Positions 32,509-46,383 of a stretch of DNA of 64,000 bases are shown one piece after another. The notes beneath the pieces were generated by a model. It searched no databases, was not told the DNA's origin, and saw only the letters and a list, made by a program, of their open reading frames with translations. The translations under genes were made by a program, and so were the position numbers. Positions within the stretch are counted from its first letter, which is position 1, and every line of letters begins with the position of its first letter. Source of the DNA: Rhodamnia argentea (Eukaryota; Streptophyta; Magnoliopsida; Myrtales; Myrtaceae); NCBI RefSeq assembly GCF_020921035.1, contig NC_063156.1:28382283-28446282 (forward strand). Direction: 5' to 3'.

Positions 32509-35500
32509 CTACATAGGCAGTACTTCAGCTACTAGATCATCTATCAATAACCTCTCGACTTCCCTACCTATTACATCTACATCATCTCCTAAGTTCAACC
32601 ATGGTGATTCCCTCGCTAACAACTTATCAAGCACTCCTTTGCTGCCCTTCTTCCCTTGGCCTGTCAGAATTCGGATCAGACCGTCCTGGAGTGAGTCTTT
32701 ATCCCACTTAAAATCCAACTTTGATGCCACCGGATGGACCCATGGGTGCGGATCCATAGGTTGCTGGTAAATTTCCACGAGAGCTGAATTAACACGGTCA
32801 AAGAGTAGCTTCCTTGCAGGCCTTGAGGAACTTTCTTCGCAGTACCTTTTCTCTAGCTCTTCGAACACCAGTGGATTCACAGGGCACTCAGGAGAGTGCC
32901 ACTTTGCAATGAACATTTCGGGATCAGAATTGTCGTAACCTGAGCTTATTAAGACACCAGTAATATAGGAAGATTCCCAGCTCTCTCCAGTTCTGTACAG
33001 TCCTCTATCTTCTGAGAAATGCATCGATCCTTCCCCAGCATCTTCATCACTTGAGATTAGCATTGATCCCTCGGTACATGCTTGAGATTCCAGTTTGAGT
33101 AGCTGCAGTTGCATGCGAAGCCCTTGAAAAGGAGTAGTCAATGGAAGGAAATAAGTAAAGATGAAGTTAAAAAGAAGCCTAGATATTTCTTAAATTATTT
33201 GATGGTTAAGGTCTATAATGTTTGTCCAGCATTTTAACATTATAGCTGATAGCTTGAGGAAAAATATTTACTTAGTTTTACAGAAGTAGCAAAACCAGGA
33301 AAAGTTCAATGCTGATCTCAAATATCAACTCTACCATTAAAAGCATTGGGCTAAAGCAATGGTGCATTTCTACCAATCCAGTGAAGCGGAAGCAGCGGAA
33401 AGATAAATAATTTGAAACTGGAAAAAGCACATAGCATCATAAACTACACAACTCTCAAATCAGTTTCACTTCTAGTGGTTGCCAACCCCAGCGATTACTG
33501 CCATGCTGTCATCACAGCCTCTAAATAGGTGGAAAATAAAAGGAGAAATGCACATATTTCTCAGCTAAAAAATTCTACTCTTATAGGTAACAATGACTTG
33601 TGAAATTTCATCAGTACCAAGAACAGGGAAAAAGCTAGTGGCTATGTGATTACCATGAAGGTCAGCACTGAGACTCTCAAAGCATTCAGAACCCGATGAG
33701 AGATCGTCCTTAAAAGGAGCTTCCAAAATAGAAACTGGGCTGGGTTGATCTGCCTCCTTCGAACTTGCAGAAGATTCAGATTCAGGTACCAAATGAGTTA
33801 CGGGTTCTGGACTCCCTCTAGATGGATTGATAGATTGATCCTGGAACAATGAGAGATAACGAGTGTAATGATGATCCAAACTATTCTACCACACTTTTCA
33901 CCAGCAGAAAATGCAGTCATGGACAACGTTTAGAATATCTAGGAGGTATAAGCAAAGCAATGCATTTGCAAAGCATTGATGTTCTGACTGATACGTTGGT
34001 CTTAAATGAGAATACATAAGTCAGGGTTTTACAAAGAAAACTGCTGCGTACTTCACAAAGATAAAAGTTGAAGACCAAATATCTAGCAAAATTCTCCAGC
34101 TAAATAAGCAATTTTCCTATTTATGACTATGAAGCCAACCGAAGAGATAAGCCTGGGCTTACGAACCCGAGTATTATGCAGCAGCCTTGCTAATTCTCTG
34201 CATGCAATAACACAAATAAGCACTTGTGGGTGAATGCATACAGGCGTCAAGACGATGTACAGGAAAATGCAGGAAGACGTATATTCTTTGATGGATATTA
34301 TAACAGAAGAAATTTGTGAGACATGCAACAGAAAGTAGAAAAACTACATTTCACGTATCAGAAAATGCATTTCTAGGAATGTTCCCTCCAAAAAAGGCGT
34401 CCTTAATTTAGAAATGGAGCATCAATCATACCTGGACATCATCTGGATAGGAGACAGCAGAGTTAACTTTAGTTGATGGATGCTCCGGATTTGAAGGTTC
34501 GGTAAGCGAGATTGCCGTCTTTGACCCCATATTGGCAACACCACCATGAACCACACCCCCAAATGCCTCAGACACAACAAGGCTCTGTTCAGGCTGATCA
34601 ATCTCCTTGATGCTACTTCTCCTTTTATGCTGAGTCAAATGATACTCTGATGAAGCATCACTGCTGTCACCACTGCTGCAGCGTAGAGGATGACATTCGA
34701 CATGTCTTGATGTGAACTTTCTGTTGACAAAACTATCTCTGATGTCAAAATTTTCCTTCACAGTCTTAATCTTGTCCCGTCTCACCATCTCTCTAGCCAT
34801 CCGGTGCCTAGAATCAGAAGGAGCTTGACTTTTAGGACTGCCGAAGACTGCAGATGAAGCAGGAAGAGATCTAGATCTAGATAGCTTATTCACACACACA
34901 TCCTTCCACCCATCTCTGCTGCTGATGCCCAAAGGTTCGACACAGCTCGCAGATGCATCGACTCCAGCAAACTCCGTTTTGAATCCTTCTTGGACAATCT
35001 TTCGACCTGAATCTGCACTCCTCGCTCGCTCATCAGGAGTAGTGAGCATTTCAGCCAGTGTACAACCTCTGCTAATTTCTCCAATCTCTTGAGACTTGTG
35101 AGTCAATTTCCACCGCTCTGAGAGTCTCTTTTTTGCCTCCCTACTCACAGATGACTCAGCAGAAACTGATGCATGTTTATATCGGTTTTTACAGTTAACA
35201 GACTTTGTATTCGTTGATGCAGTCGCGTTCGTCAATGCAGTCGTATCTGATTCATAGGCAGAGTCGCTCAGAGACATGGTAGATGAGCTATCATCTCCAG
35301 CATAGCCTCTTGATTGGACAGGCGCTATATAGATTGAACCAGAACCATAATTGTTCCTCATTTTCCGAGTAATTCTTCTGGCAATTTCTCTTGAACCCTT
35401 GGACTTAAGCTCCATATCCGCGTGACCAAAATGGGTTTTGTTTCCTGACAGATCTTTATCTTCATTCCTATAACTTGCATGCTCTAGATGATTCCTTGTG

Positions 35501-37638
35501 TCAGGAGAAAACGAAAGTGAAGTCGGAGAAAGGCTAGTTTTGGTAGCACCATGTGCCTTCCCAAGGTTTGGCTTTAAAACAACAATCTGGGTAGGAAGAA
35601 TATCTGAGGGCATTGGCCCCTCTAATTTAGACGATTTGAGAGTATTATGAGCTGTACTGCTGAGTGGTTTACCAATAAACTTGTCGTGATAAATCTTCGG
35701 TGATCTGCCACATTTTCTTGGGAGATTCTCTCGCCCCGGTATTGAATCTACACTCCTGGTTCTTTCTGGAACTTTTGAAGCAGTCATTGAACTAAAATGT
35801 GATTGAAACTGGGGACTTTGAAGATCATGCAGATGCTTCGTGAACAACGGATCTGGTTGCTGCAGAAATTTGAGAAGAAGATCTTTGTTTGAGTCCAGCA
35901 CCTCTAGAGCATCATCAAATTCCTTTGAATCCTGAAGCTTATCATCAGTCGAAAGACGTTTTGCATCAACGAATTTCTGGCGAATAAATTCCATTTCAGC
36001 TTCAGTAGCGGTAGACTTCACAGTCCCTCTTTGTAAGTAAGTATTAGGCTGTAACTTTGACATTTCGGAAACTTCAAACACGTCTTTAAATTCTTCCTCC
36101 TCCTTTGAGCTCTTCCTAGACGATCGGCGGCTGGAAGACGCACTACTCCTTTCAGCTTTCTCTACTTTTCTCCCGGACTGGTGACCGTCCAAATATCTCT
36201 TCTGTTGTTTATGACCAGGCTGCTGAAGTGGCAAGCCTTCGAAACCCATTAATCTTGCAATGACACTCGGTGACTGTCTCTTGGATCCATTTTCTTGCAA
36301 CATCTCATTGGCTAATAATTTCTTCATAGGAGTACCACAAGTGCTGGCAGCTTTTTTGCTAGATCTCAAACGTAAATTCAGCATGATCTACAAACCCAAG
36401 TAAATATAGTAAGAACAGTTATCTTACGATATGTGTTCTTACGATATACAATTCATGCTAACATGAATATGGCACTTCACCTCGACAATCACTTAAATAG
36501 AACACAAAAATGCAGCCAGAAATTTGTTGTTTCTGAGATTCCCGTCCAAAATAATTATAACAACAACAAGCAAGTGTAGCCAACTCACCAAGTCTTCGCC
36601 TGAAGTACCACTACTTTCGGAACTAGATTCAGATGCCAATATACCAAAGCTTCTCTGTCTTTGAAACTGCCTGTTTCCTGGAATGAAGCCGTATAGCATC
36701 AGAATTTACTAATTCAAGGTTGATAAATCGGTGAGTTAAGCTTGGGAGAAAGAGCCATGCCTAAAAATTCCCAATCAGAGTGCAGAACATGAGCAACAGA
36801 GAAAGTGATACCTTTACTAATCGGCCCAACATAGAAACATTAGAGGGTACAATATGGAAAGTATATGGCATATGCTGAAGGAAAGAAATAAAAAGAAAAT
36901 TCGAGAAGAGTATGATAAGATGAAAGAGAAAAAGCACTCGGCAATTATTAGTCAAACAAATGCAATTATTTCTCATCAAACCCAGAGCTCTCTACAAAAG
37001 CAAAGCTAAATCATGGCGACAGCACGAGAGAAAAGCGAGATATTTACTAAACAACCAGCTCTCACAGTGATGGACAAGCGAAGCCGAAGCTCGAAAGAAG
37101 CAGCTCAATTCCGGCATTAAGCAACGCACCCAAAGAGATCACAAAAACGTGGGAGCTAAAATCACAAAATTGGGCACAAAAACAGAAGTAGAAAGCAAGA
37201 ATCGCTCTGACAAGAGGCAGGTTAAAGTCCACTTTCAACTCCGTCAACGCATTTTGGGAAAGAACAGGCCATGATACGAGCATTAAATTCCCCGTTCGAG
37301 CTTCGACGCTTTCTCAGCACCCAAACAGATCGCGAAAAATTTCTTCCGTAGCTGGAGAGAATGCAACAACAATTCGTAGCAGGAAAGGGAGAAAACAGAA
37401 AGACGATCCGCATTTCAACGCCGTGCAAGCCTCGTCCCAACGTTTTCCTCAGCTAGTAGCGACTCATCGGCTTCCATTATAGTCGCTGTAGCCAAACACG
37501 ACTATAGAGTCCGAACAGATGGCCAGAGAGAGAGAGAGAGAGAGAGAGACGCTCACCTCCGCGCGACGAAACTATGCGGCCGGAGTTCCGATCGGCTACG
37601 CAAACCTTCGACCTCTTATGGCGAAATGCGGCCTCCAT
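32509..37638 (-). CDS. TRM-like (TON1-recruiting motif) protein with DUF4378
   Basis: Five coding exons: 37638-37557, 36677-36589, 36387-34432, 33840-33654 and 33122-32509. All junctions are GT-AG and in frame (82+89+1956+187+614 nt), predicting 975 aa. Key parts: a basic N-terminus (MEAAFRHKRSKVCVADR), the VARLMGLE-type motif SVIARLMGFEGLP at residues about 98-110, short motifs VFEVSEMSKLQ, LLLKFLQQPDPLF and IVVLKPN, a long Ser-rich disordered middle, GLRMQLQLLKLES at the exon 4/5 join, and a C-terminal DUF4378 region ending ESPWLNLGDDVDVIGREVER, LLIDDLVAEVL. TRM proteins recruit TON1 and the PP2A complex to cortical microtubules and control preprophase bands and organ shape. Length and motif order fit the long TRM subgroup. 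The function of this exact member is unknown. CT/GA tracts surround the 5' end. Confidence 0.93.
37525..37549. repeat. (GA)n tract at the 5' splice region of the TRM gene
   Basis: About 12 GA units just inside intron 1 of the minus-strand TRM gene; a second GA tract is at 37751-37775 in its 5' UTR or promoter. Confidence 0.85.
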
Positions 37639-40600
37639 CGACGCTCATCGGAGAGAAGACGCCAAGACACGAGCTGTTTCCCTTAGCACTCGAGCTCGCG
37701 CAGCTCGAGAATCCGAGAGCGCATTTCACGGGCTAAAAGCACTCTCCCGCTAGAGAGAGAGAGACAGAGAGAGAGGTACGACAGCGCTAACTTTGCGGGA
37801 GCCGAGCATTCAGGTTCGAAGGAAAAAGTTGTTTTTCTTTCTCTCTCTCTCTCGCGGAAGAATTTTCAAAAACCAGATCTACGAATCGAACAGAGAAAAG
37901 GCGAGCAGAAGAGAGCTTTTTGGTGCAGTGGAGGAGAGGGAAAGAAAGGTGGAGAAGAAGAACGAAAATGAAATCATTGAAATGGGAGAAGGAGGGAGGG
38001 ACCGCAGCCGCAGGCAGAGAGGGGAACCGAACCGGACGAGTTGGCGCGCTGGACCGGTCCGACCGGAACCGGCTGGACCGGTTGCGCGTGTTTTGAACTT
38101 TCAAATTAACCGAAGGGACTGACGGCGACGGGCCCTGGGGGAGCCTCTCCGCGCGGGCAATGCACGTTGGGAGGGTGTGTTTACTACAGTAACGCGAATT
38201 AACCCTCAAATAAATAAATAAAAAAAAGGTACAAAAGTAACAAAGTCAAAAGCCACGGCCCCCGACCAGGTTTGTTTAGGGTAAGCATTCTTCCAGGTTT
38301 TAGCGAATGCAAGATAAGTTCCAAATTTCAAAAATTAAGAAGATCGATTCCGAACGGGTAAGTATCGGAATAAATTTTTATATTCTTTTTGTTTTATGTC
38401 TTCCCGAATCCCGCCGTATTCATAACGTCCGATTATGAGTGTATAATCTGAAATCATTAGCCCGAGCTTTCATTTCTAACAATACCTATGACTAAGACTT
38501 TTACATTGTTAATATTTCAAATTCTTTATGTATCTAAATATGATTTTTTATCTATTAGATTGTAGCAACAAATAGTGATAATCGGAGGTGATGAGTCACT
38601 GTAATCGCTTAATTAGTAATATAGATTAAACCTGAAATCGATCCCTAAAATCTATGATAGGATAGGTTTCATATTTTAAGATATACATGTTAGGTTTTAA
38701 ATTTCAAATTTTGAAAAATTGATTTTAAGTTTTACGTGAAATTTGGATCAACTTTGGAATCGCCCATCCCTAACTTTGTCATATTGAAAGACAAATTATT
38801 TAGACATAATATTCAAACACGTTCATCATGCCCGGTGGACCTATACCACTAGGGACAGCATAGTATAGATGTGGCTCGACTATGATGTAGCCAGCGAGCC
38901 ACCTAGTTAGACCCTACTGCCTTAGCCGGCGATAATCTCGAGAAAAAAAACTTCATAATCAGTATATCGACAAGTAATCCAACATCGGCGACGCGAATGT
39001 TCGCAGATCTCAACTTGCATCAACGCGATAAAATAAGGCGTGGGCGCTCCAATTTTGTCAACAGACCTAGTAATCATCGGCCTAAAAACACGATTGGTCT
39101 TTCGTGGACCATCGACGGGTTGCGACGCTGCGGACACGTTCGATTTTGCTGTTGTTTTCGCAATTATTGGAACTTCTGGCACGGAGGAAGCAGAATATAA
39201 AAATGGTGTTTCCTTGGGTTACGCTGGCGAGAGAACGAAGATGTTTGGTTTTTGCTTCGTTGCCTTAGAATTCGAAAGATGAGTTAAAATGGGTCGGATA
39301 AAGACAAAGGACGCAGGCCAAACACGAAGCAGCAGAATCTTTGCTAGGTGAGGCTTAAATTTGGCCTTTAGGTAGGTGTACGTTGGGAAAAAATAGCGAA
39401 TCTTCTAGGACTCGGTCGCAGTCATTTGTTTTGTAGCCGGGGAAGGAACAACCGGTGTAGAACCAGGATTTTGGCTGGAAGCATGGTTGAAACAGGGTTT
39501 TCGCCTCCCCGGCGAATGAGGCTGTTGGTTTTGTTCTTCCGGGCGTGCTGCAAGTCGAGAAGATTCTCTATATGAATACGACATAACGAGTGTCTCGAAA
39601 ATGACATGATCAGCTCACGGCATAATGTGAATCTATGACCTGATGGAAGATAATGTGCCGGGCCAAAGTTTATGGGCTCCTCGCCATGGGACTAAACTGA
39701 TTTTCAAACGGTGGATGGAGGAATCACGCAATTTCATACGTTCTGAAAAAGAGAGAACTATTCATTTTAGTGAGGTCGCTTACTTCTAATAGTTTAAGCG
39801 TTATGAGTACGGATTCAATCAAGTTTGGTCGACAGCTTGGTTGCGTTTTTGTTTGGTCAGAGGGTTACTTGGGTTATGTAAACAAACACGGAACGATTTT
39901 GCTCAAATTCTTCTGCAACCTTCGACTCTACTCTAAAAATGATCGTTAGCAAGATAAAAGCAACTTGTGAGAAAGGAACCCGAGGCTCACTTTGCGGCTT
40001 GAGCCCTCTTCTAGATGCCCGATAATAGCAAAATAAATAAATAGAATTCCCCCAAAGTTTGCCAAAAAGAATTTCTCAAGAGAGAGTGTATCGATCGAGT
40101 TAAAAAAATATACAGTGATTCGCAAGCGCCACATCAATTGCTAATGTGACTGCGTGTTTTTTTTATTCATGTCCAATAATTGATTGACATGTGTCTGCTG
40201 AATTGAATTTAAGAAAAAAATATATACTTCTCTTTTCTTCCTCCTTCGCCAACTTTTTCATCCCGGCCTAGCCATCGTCTATGGCCATAAGACGCTGTGT
40301 TCAAGCATCTTTTTGGCCGGCTCTTGATATCTAGCCGCCCATGGCTGCTTCCGCCACCGAATAAGCCTCTTTGGTTGCAGCCGTACCGGCTTGGTTGCGA
40401 TAGTACTTCTAGATCTGCAACCACAGGCCAGTGACAGCGGCGAGACAACAGATAGGGTTGGGCACCAGGCATTGATCGCCTTAGATGCAGCGCGGGCAGC
40501 TCCACCCGTGGTGATGGCGGAGGGAGGCGCGGAGTTGGGCTCAATGTGGCCATAGATGGAGGAGGAAAAGTGAGGTGGGCGGAGATTTTTTATTTTGTTT

Positions 40601-41960
40601 GTGTAAACTCACATCAACGTACACGTGTCAGTTTGTGATTGGTTCGGAGCGTACAAATGCATATCACGTTGCGCTCGTAAATCACCGAATATTTTCTCGA
40701 GTTCACTTGCAAAGCTTGTTATTTTCTTTTTCTTTTTTTTTTCTCTTTTCTTTTTGGGCGGAAGGGAACACGTCGCCCTCTCGTGCATATGGGCTGCGTG
40801 ATTGAAGCTTTAGCTCGGACCATCATTAATGGCGTGGGGACGAGGAAGTTTGTAGAAGAAGCAAATTCCCAAACGAAGCCCCAATCATGTCCGACGGTTT
40901 GTTGCTCCGTCAATCTATCCGAAGGAGACAAATTTGCTTTGGGGGTCATGTCTTCTTTTAACCTTTTTGACATGCCAGCTTCATTATGTAAGTTTATACG
41001 ACGTACGTAATATGTGTACGCATCAGTCGTGCTTGTGCCAAAGTCAATTATGGCAAATCTCGTATCGCATCCATCCTTGAAATTTTAGAAATTGGAAAGT
41101 ATTAATGTATTTTTAAAAGCGCTAAATTTCATGTGAATAACTAGCCGAGCATTATTACCGATTCAAGAGATAACACCAAATTCGTTTCTTTTTTGATATA
41201 TAATAAGATAAGTCGCTACACGTTCTTATTTGAAAAGATTGTCAATAAAGAACAGAAGTCCGAACCTATTAAGATTTAGCCAATTAAAGCATCTTAGCTA
41301 CTCCATACCATACGAATTTTTCGATGTGGAGTTTTTTCTATCACAACTTTGGCGTGCATCTCATTAATTTTAGTTCTCTTATGTATGCTTTTCGGGCGGT
41401 CTTCTTCTTTCTTCATTTTAGTGTTTTCTCCTTATAGAGAGGTCTCCTTGCTTGGCCACTTTCTCCCAAAAGCTCACAAATGTCCCAATTCGGTGTCGTT
41501 TACTTAATCATTTCCTTTTATGGGTTGGGAATGTTATTTCGTTTTATAATCCTTCTGAATTGTCTTTTTTTTTAAAAAAATCAAATTTTGGCATTAATTA
41601 ACCCTTTGAATATACGTAAGGTGTGACCACTTTTTGTCACTTTACCTTTATGTTGTCGAGGCCCTTTCCCTTTTTCACTTAATTAGTGTTTATCCTTTTT
41701 CTTAAAGTATCTTGTTCAGTTATATTAAAGTGGCTGAAATCATCAATTAATATGTTTTTTTTTCAATTACTAGTGTTTTTAGTTAATTTACTTTTCTAAC
41801 GATTTTCTACACTTTCTCGTTTTTATTAGCAAATAAATATCTCTACAAAAATTAAATGAAAACACGCTTTTCCCCTTCAAAAGCCATGTGCATTGCATGC
41901 ATCGGCCAAAGAAATAACAAGAGTTAATAGCGGTAGCGAAAAGAAAGTTTGGAAGAGTAT
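37639..41960. other. TRM promoter side and long gene-poor stretch
   Basis: The first ~500 bp are the 5' flank of the TRM gene, with CT tracts. Beyond that there are only short open frames (38922-39282, 40209-40553, 40575-41010) without recognisable domains or splice context. AT-rich intergenic DNA with T-runs fills 41100-41900. I support no gene here. Confidence 0.4.
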
Positions 41961-41969
41961 CGCGTAACA

Positions 41970-42331
41970 GTTGAAAAAGCGAGGGGCCAAACTATCTTGC
42001 CAACAGGCGTGCGGTCCTGCTGATAAGGGATTGAGGGTGTGAGAATGCTAGTATCATAGGTGAGGGGTTCAACTCTCGCGTTGTGCAAAGAAGTAGAGGA
42101 AAAGTCAAAGCGACGAGAGTTAGAGATAAGATCAAAAAAAAAAAAAAGGTGTACTACCTCCAATTGTAACGGGTGTCATGGGTGATGCTAGCCTACACTC
42201 CATTGCCATCTCAAAAGTTTCCTAGGTAATAGAATGGATATCGAATCGGGTCGGTACTCACGGTATCAATGAACGGACCCAAGCGTTACGCACATTAATA
42301 AGAGTTAGACCTGTGTTAACAAAAAAAAAAG
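41970..42331 (+). mobile_element. SINE-like sequence (tentative)
   Basis: Contains a Pol III B-box-like 'ggttcaactct' (about 42065-42075) preceded by a degenerate A-box-like stretch. An A-run follows at 42134-42147, then further sequence ending in a second A-run at 42321-42330. This is suggestive of a tRNA-derived SINE, or two abutting pieces, but no target duplication was found. Confidence 0.35.
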
Positions 42332-44075
42332 ATTAAGTAGCGTACCTATTAGTGTACAAAATACATAATTTTTCGACGGGCTTATTAACTGTGGAATTTT
42401 GCTACAATCATGTCGCATGCATGCCAATTGCGAGAAGCTTTATTGGTGGACAATCCATCATAAGGTGAGCTCGCACTCGATTCGTTTGGTGGGGGGAGCA
42501 CCTTTGTTTCAGCAAAACAATGGGGCCGAGGGAAAAGGCCTTTGGAACACATCGGACATGAATGTCCCCGTCCCTCCAGGTCCCTATAACATAAAGTTGA
42601 CGCAGGGCTCATGCAATTCCATCGCGCCTCTATCTAATGATGTCGCCATGTTCTATGTCCCATGACTTAATTTGTCTTATCGTTTTCCTCTTCTTTTGTT
42701 TTGTGTTTTTTTTTTCCCTCGAAGAGAAAATTGCGTGATTAGTCTTAAATCTTATTGAACGAAAGCTAATGTACTCATAAGCTTTTTAATTTTATCAATT
42801 TAGCCTTAAACATTTTTACGTGAAAGCCCAGCATAGTCCTTCCGGATAATTTTCACCGAAAAACGCTGATGTGCCGGTTTGAAACGTAGGATAGTCGGTA
42901 ATGACTTGTCGTCACGTTAGAGATTTTTTGGGAAATTTGGCTAGAATGATTGCAATAGAGTTTCGCATAAAAAAATTATGACTAAAATGATAAAATTTGA
43001 AAATTTTATGAGTGATTTGATGGTAATTTTCCACTAGGATTGTTGTATTCAATGTCACCAACCAACCTTGTATGTGGATGATTGGATCCAGAGGGCAAAC
43101 ACATTTTGTTGGCATTTATGAATGTCCATGCAGCCGACAGGTCACTGTAGCTTTATGTGAATGTGGGGGGAGCATCAATTTGTTCGTTGATTTGTCGGTT
43201 CAATCCTAGTTTAACGTGCCTGGCCATCCACCACAGGACAAAACACCCAAAAGGGCTTCTTTTAGATTTTGTGGCCAAGAGGAATAAACAGAAGTCATGG
43301 CCTTTTGTAAACAGTTTTTTAGGATGAATTTCATGTACTTGGATATGCAAATGTGAAGAAATAAGACTTGGAATGTATGAAGCTCGGATATCAGACCCAA
43401 ACCCTAGATGGGAACTAGTCTTCCCTGCTCATTATATATCTTACTTCGCGCGCGATCTCTCGGATGGGATCCCATTGAGATTAGATTCGGGATGGTTGAA
43501 CAAAATTATTGTCGCGAAACATTTAAAGATTTTGCCAAGGCGTGCGTGTTATGAAAAACTAGCTAAAGCTTGGATGAAATTGGAAATCAATTGGCGATAC
43601 CGTTCAATAAAGTAGCGTACTTAATGAGGTTTTGGATATGGTAAAATTTGTGTCGGTTCTAGATGCTTTTACCACCTACGCGAAATCGTCAAAGCACCTT
43701 CTAGAGATAGGTGTCCCGAGGTTTTTATGCATGTCATGTTTGTTGAGACTTAAACAAAATTGAAAGGTACTTTTTTGTTTTCCTTTCCGTTATAAATCAC
43801 AAAACATAGATAATTATAAATAAAATTATACGCGAAATTTACGTGTTATTATTTACTTTTTGGGAAAGTTTCCTATTAAAAGGAAAAAAAAAAAAGAGTG
43901 TGAATGAAAAAATTTGAATGCAATAGAAAGTGAAAAAAATAAGTGTCAATCCACACGTGACTATAGGCCTAATTAGTTCCCCAAGAGGTGCGTCAAAATC
44001 AAACTTAAAAGTCCGAGTCCTTCCCTAACATTTTTGACAAGTAAATTGACTAGCTTAGCTAGGTGTTCACTTGTA
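42332..44075. other. intergenic with one MITE-like unit
   Basis: About 42728-43038 has inverted ends (gagaaaattg...gtaattttcc) and internal words 'gatgtgccggtt', 'acgtaggatagtcggtaatgac' also found in the unit at 46384-46677, so both belong to one family. ORFs at 42399-42665 and 43373-43615 have no recognisable domains. No gene is supported. Confidence 0.45.
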
Positions 44076-44084
44076 TAAATAAAT

Positions 44085-44738
44085 AAAGGATGAGTGTACT
44101 GGAAATTTTAAAACTTATCACGAAAATACAATTGAGTTCTAAAATTTACATAAATTGAAATCAAGTTCTAGAACATGTCAAATTGATGCAACCGAGTATC
44201 TCCGTTAATTTCATCCAACTTGATTAGCGAAAAATGTTATCGTGATTTTTTTCCTTTTTCATATGTGGTGATGACGTGACTGAAACATGAAATATAGTAT
44301 TAAAATGACTTCATTTTGATCCAAATCGATTCTTTTTTTACTAAATTGAAAGATAAGCTAAATTTGAAAAAAAAAAAAAAAAGGTATGAGGAACCAGGCG
44401 GAGGGACTGACAAGAGTCGTTGGCTATACCTCACCATCGTCGGCCCTTCACGACAATGGTGGGGCCTAGTTCCTCACATTTTTTTTTTAAATTAGCTTAT
44501 TTTTTAATATAATTTAAATAAAACTTGTATTAAAAATTGGATTTGGACCAAAACGACGTCGTTTTAATCATATCATCACGAAATCTACATTTTTCGTTAG
44601 TCAACCTAGACGGAATTAACGCAATGACTCGATCGCATCGATTTGATAAGTTTCAGGATTTGATTACACTTTTTATAAGTTTTAAGACTCAATTTCACTT
44701 TCGTGACGAGTTTTAAGACTTACGATGTACTCATCTCG
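44085..44738. mobile_element. MULE-like element, perfect 9-bp duplication
   Basis: Long inverted arms: 'ggatgagtgtactggaaattttaaaacttatcacgaaaat' on the left against 'cgtgacgagttttaagacttacgatgtactcatc' on the right. Target duplication TAAATAAAT at 44076-44084 and 44739-44747 is identical, though it is a simple A/T word. The GC-rich centre 44390-44470 holds a short hairpin ('aggaaccaggcgg' / 'ggcctagttcct'). It is non-coding and has a family member at 54061-54638. Confidence 0.75.
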
Positions 44739-44747
44739 TAAATAAAT

Positions 44748-45390
44748 AAGTCGAAATTGCGTCTAGCTCGAGCATTTTGGCCAACTTTAAATATTATCTT
44801 GTCTTACCTTTTACTCGTGTCCGCGGTTGGCGAGAATACACCTTCACACGGAACTGTTGAGACGTCACCACGTAACATGCTTTTACTCCAAACTCACAGA
44901 CCACCCCCCCAAACATCTCGTGACACAGCCTTTGAACAGCCTTTTGAAACGTGCATCGATGCTAATTGAAACAGCTGCAATCGACTGAAGGCTAAAGAAG
45001 GTCGTGACGTAGGAGAAGCAAAAAAAAAAAGAGAGTTTGGTCTACCAAAGGTGGGGGATGACATTGCTTATTCCAATGGTTTTAGGTACAAATCCATAAT
45101 TAAAGAGAAAGTCGCAAAGCAAAGTCACTTTGTTTTTGACTAAAGCCTGTGGAGGAGGCCTAGACCCATCACGACTTTTGAACATGGCTTCTTCACTGGC
45201 TTCACTCGGCAAAAATGATGTCGCACCTGTAGCTAAAGAGTTTGCAATAGAATAGCTTGGATTGGAAGTGTTGGGTGGCTACTCTAGATTTATTGGGAGA
45301 ATGGAGGGATTACATCATATCCATCGGATAAAATGTTCACTCTCTCTCGAAAACACACTCGCCAAATTAATCTCTTTTGAACCTTTTTTT
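44748..45390. other. intergenic
   Basis: No gene or repeat border recognised; the short ORF at 44757-44969 has no support. Confidence 0.35.
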
Positions 45391-45740
45391 AGGGATAATC
45401 ACACAAACGGTCCATGAACTTTGATTTAATGTGCGATATCGTCTTCGAGCTTTTAATTTATACGATGTGGTCTCCGAGCTATTAATCTCTATTGAATTTT
45501 CTAATGATGACATTGCATATTAAGCCAAAGTTTATGGACCGTTTGTATCATTTTTCTAGCTTTGTGCCCACTATTTCTTGGCTTCATTTCTTCGATGTGG
45601 TCCCTAAACTTTTACTATCTATTGAATTTTTTAGGTACGACATTAGGCTAAAGTTCATAGATCACATTGAACAAATTAGAAGTTCGGGAATGACATTCCA
45701 CATCGAGCCAAAGTTCATAGGCCATGTTTGTCATTTACCC
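45391..45740. mobile_element. MITE-like inverted-repeat element
   Basis: Left 'ggataatcacacaaacggtccatgaacttt' pairs with right 'aaagttcataggccatgtttgtcatttaccc'. Internal phrases 'gaccgtttgtatcattttt' and 'gatgtggtccctaaac' repeat. It is the same family as 25557-25890. No target duplication was fixed. Confidence 0.6.
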
Positions 45741-46312
45741 AATTTTTACCATCTATTTTCTTAGCTTCATTCACCGTGTAGAGAAGATTGTGCTGGTCGA
45801 GAAAAATGAGTTGGTCCACCTGCATATCCCGCTGAATGGCTATACAAACCTTAAAAACCACTAAGCTTAGGGGATAATCTATAACTTTTCAGAACTTAGG
45901 AATTATTACGCAATTGCGCCGAGGTTCAAGAGGGTATTCCGAAACCGCGACTCTGCCGAAATTCAGGAGCAATTACAAATTAGAATTGCTTTTCAAGTCT
46001 TTTTATTTTGGAATTCACCCTTATATTTTGTCCAAAAGTGGCAGTCAAGTCACGAGGCTCTATTCATTCCTTCCAAAACGGAGAGAGCCCATCCAGTTCA
46101 TGACATGCCAACATGTGTGAATGGCGACAAGCCCATCACGTTTGCTTCGCGAATTCCCAAAATTCCAAAGGGCCATATATCATCTTTTGATTATTAGGCA
46201 AGATTGAGGTAGGTCCCCAATTAGGCCTACCTTCAAGTCATTCCGAAAAGAAGTTGCACAATAATTTTGAGCTGGGCTGTGTCTGATTGAGACTAAACAA
46301 GCCCAGTTTCCT

Positions 46313-46322
46313 TACACACACA

Positions 46323-46383
<61 letters not shown>
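46313..46383. repeat. (CA)n(TA)n compound microsatellite
   Basis: About 24 CA units with one interruption, followed by about 11 TA units, directly left of a MITE-like unit. Confidence 0.95.

Noticed and set aside
40209-41010. Minus ORF 40209-40553 and plus ORF 40575-40805 as genes
   Set aside because: No domain, no splice partners and low-complexity ends; they are probably chance frames in mixed-composition intergenic DNA.
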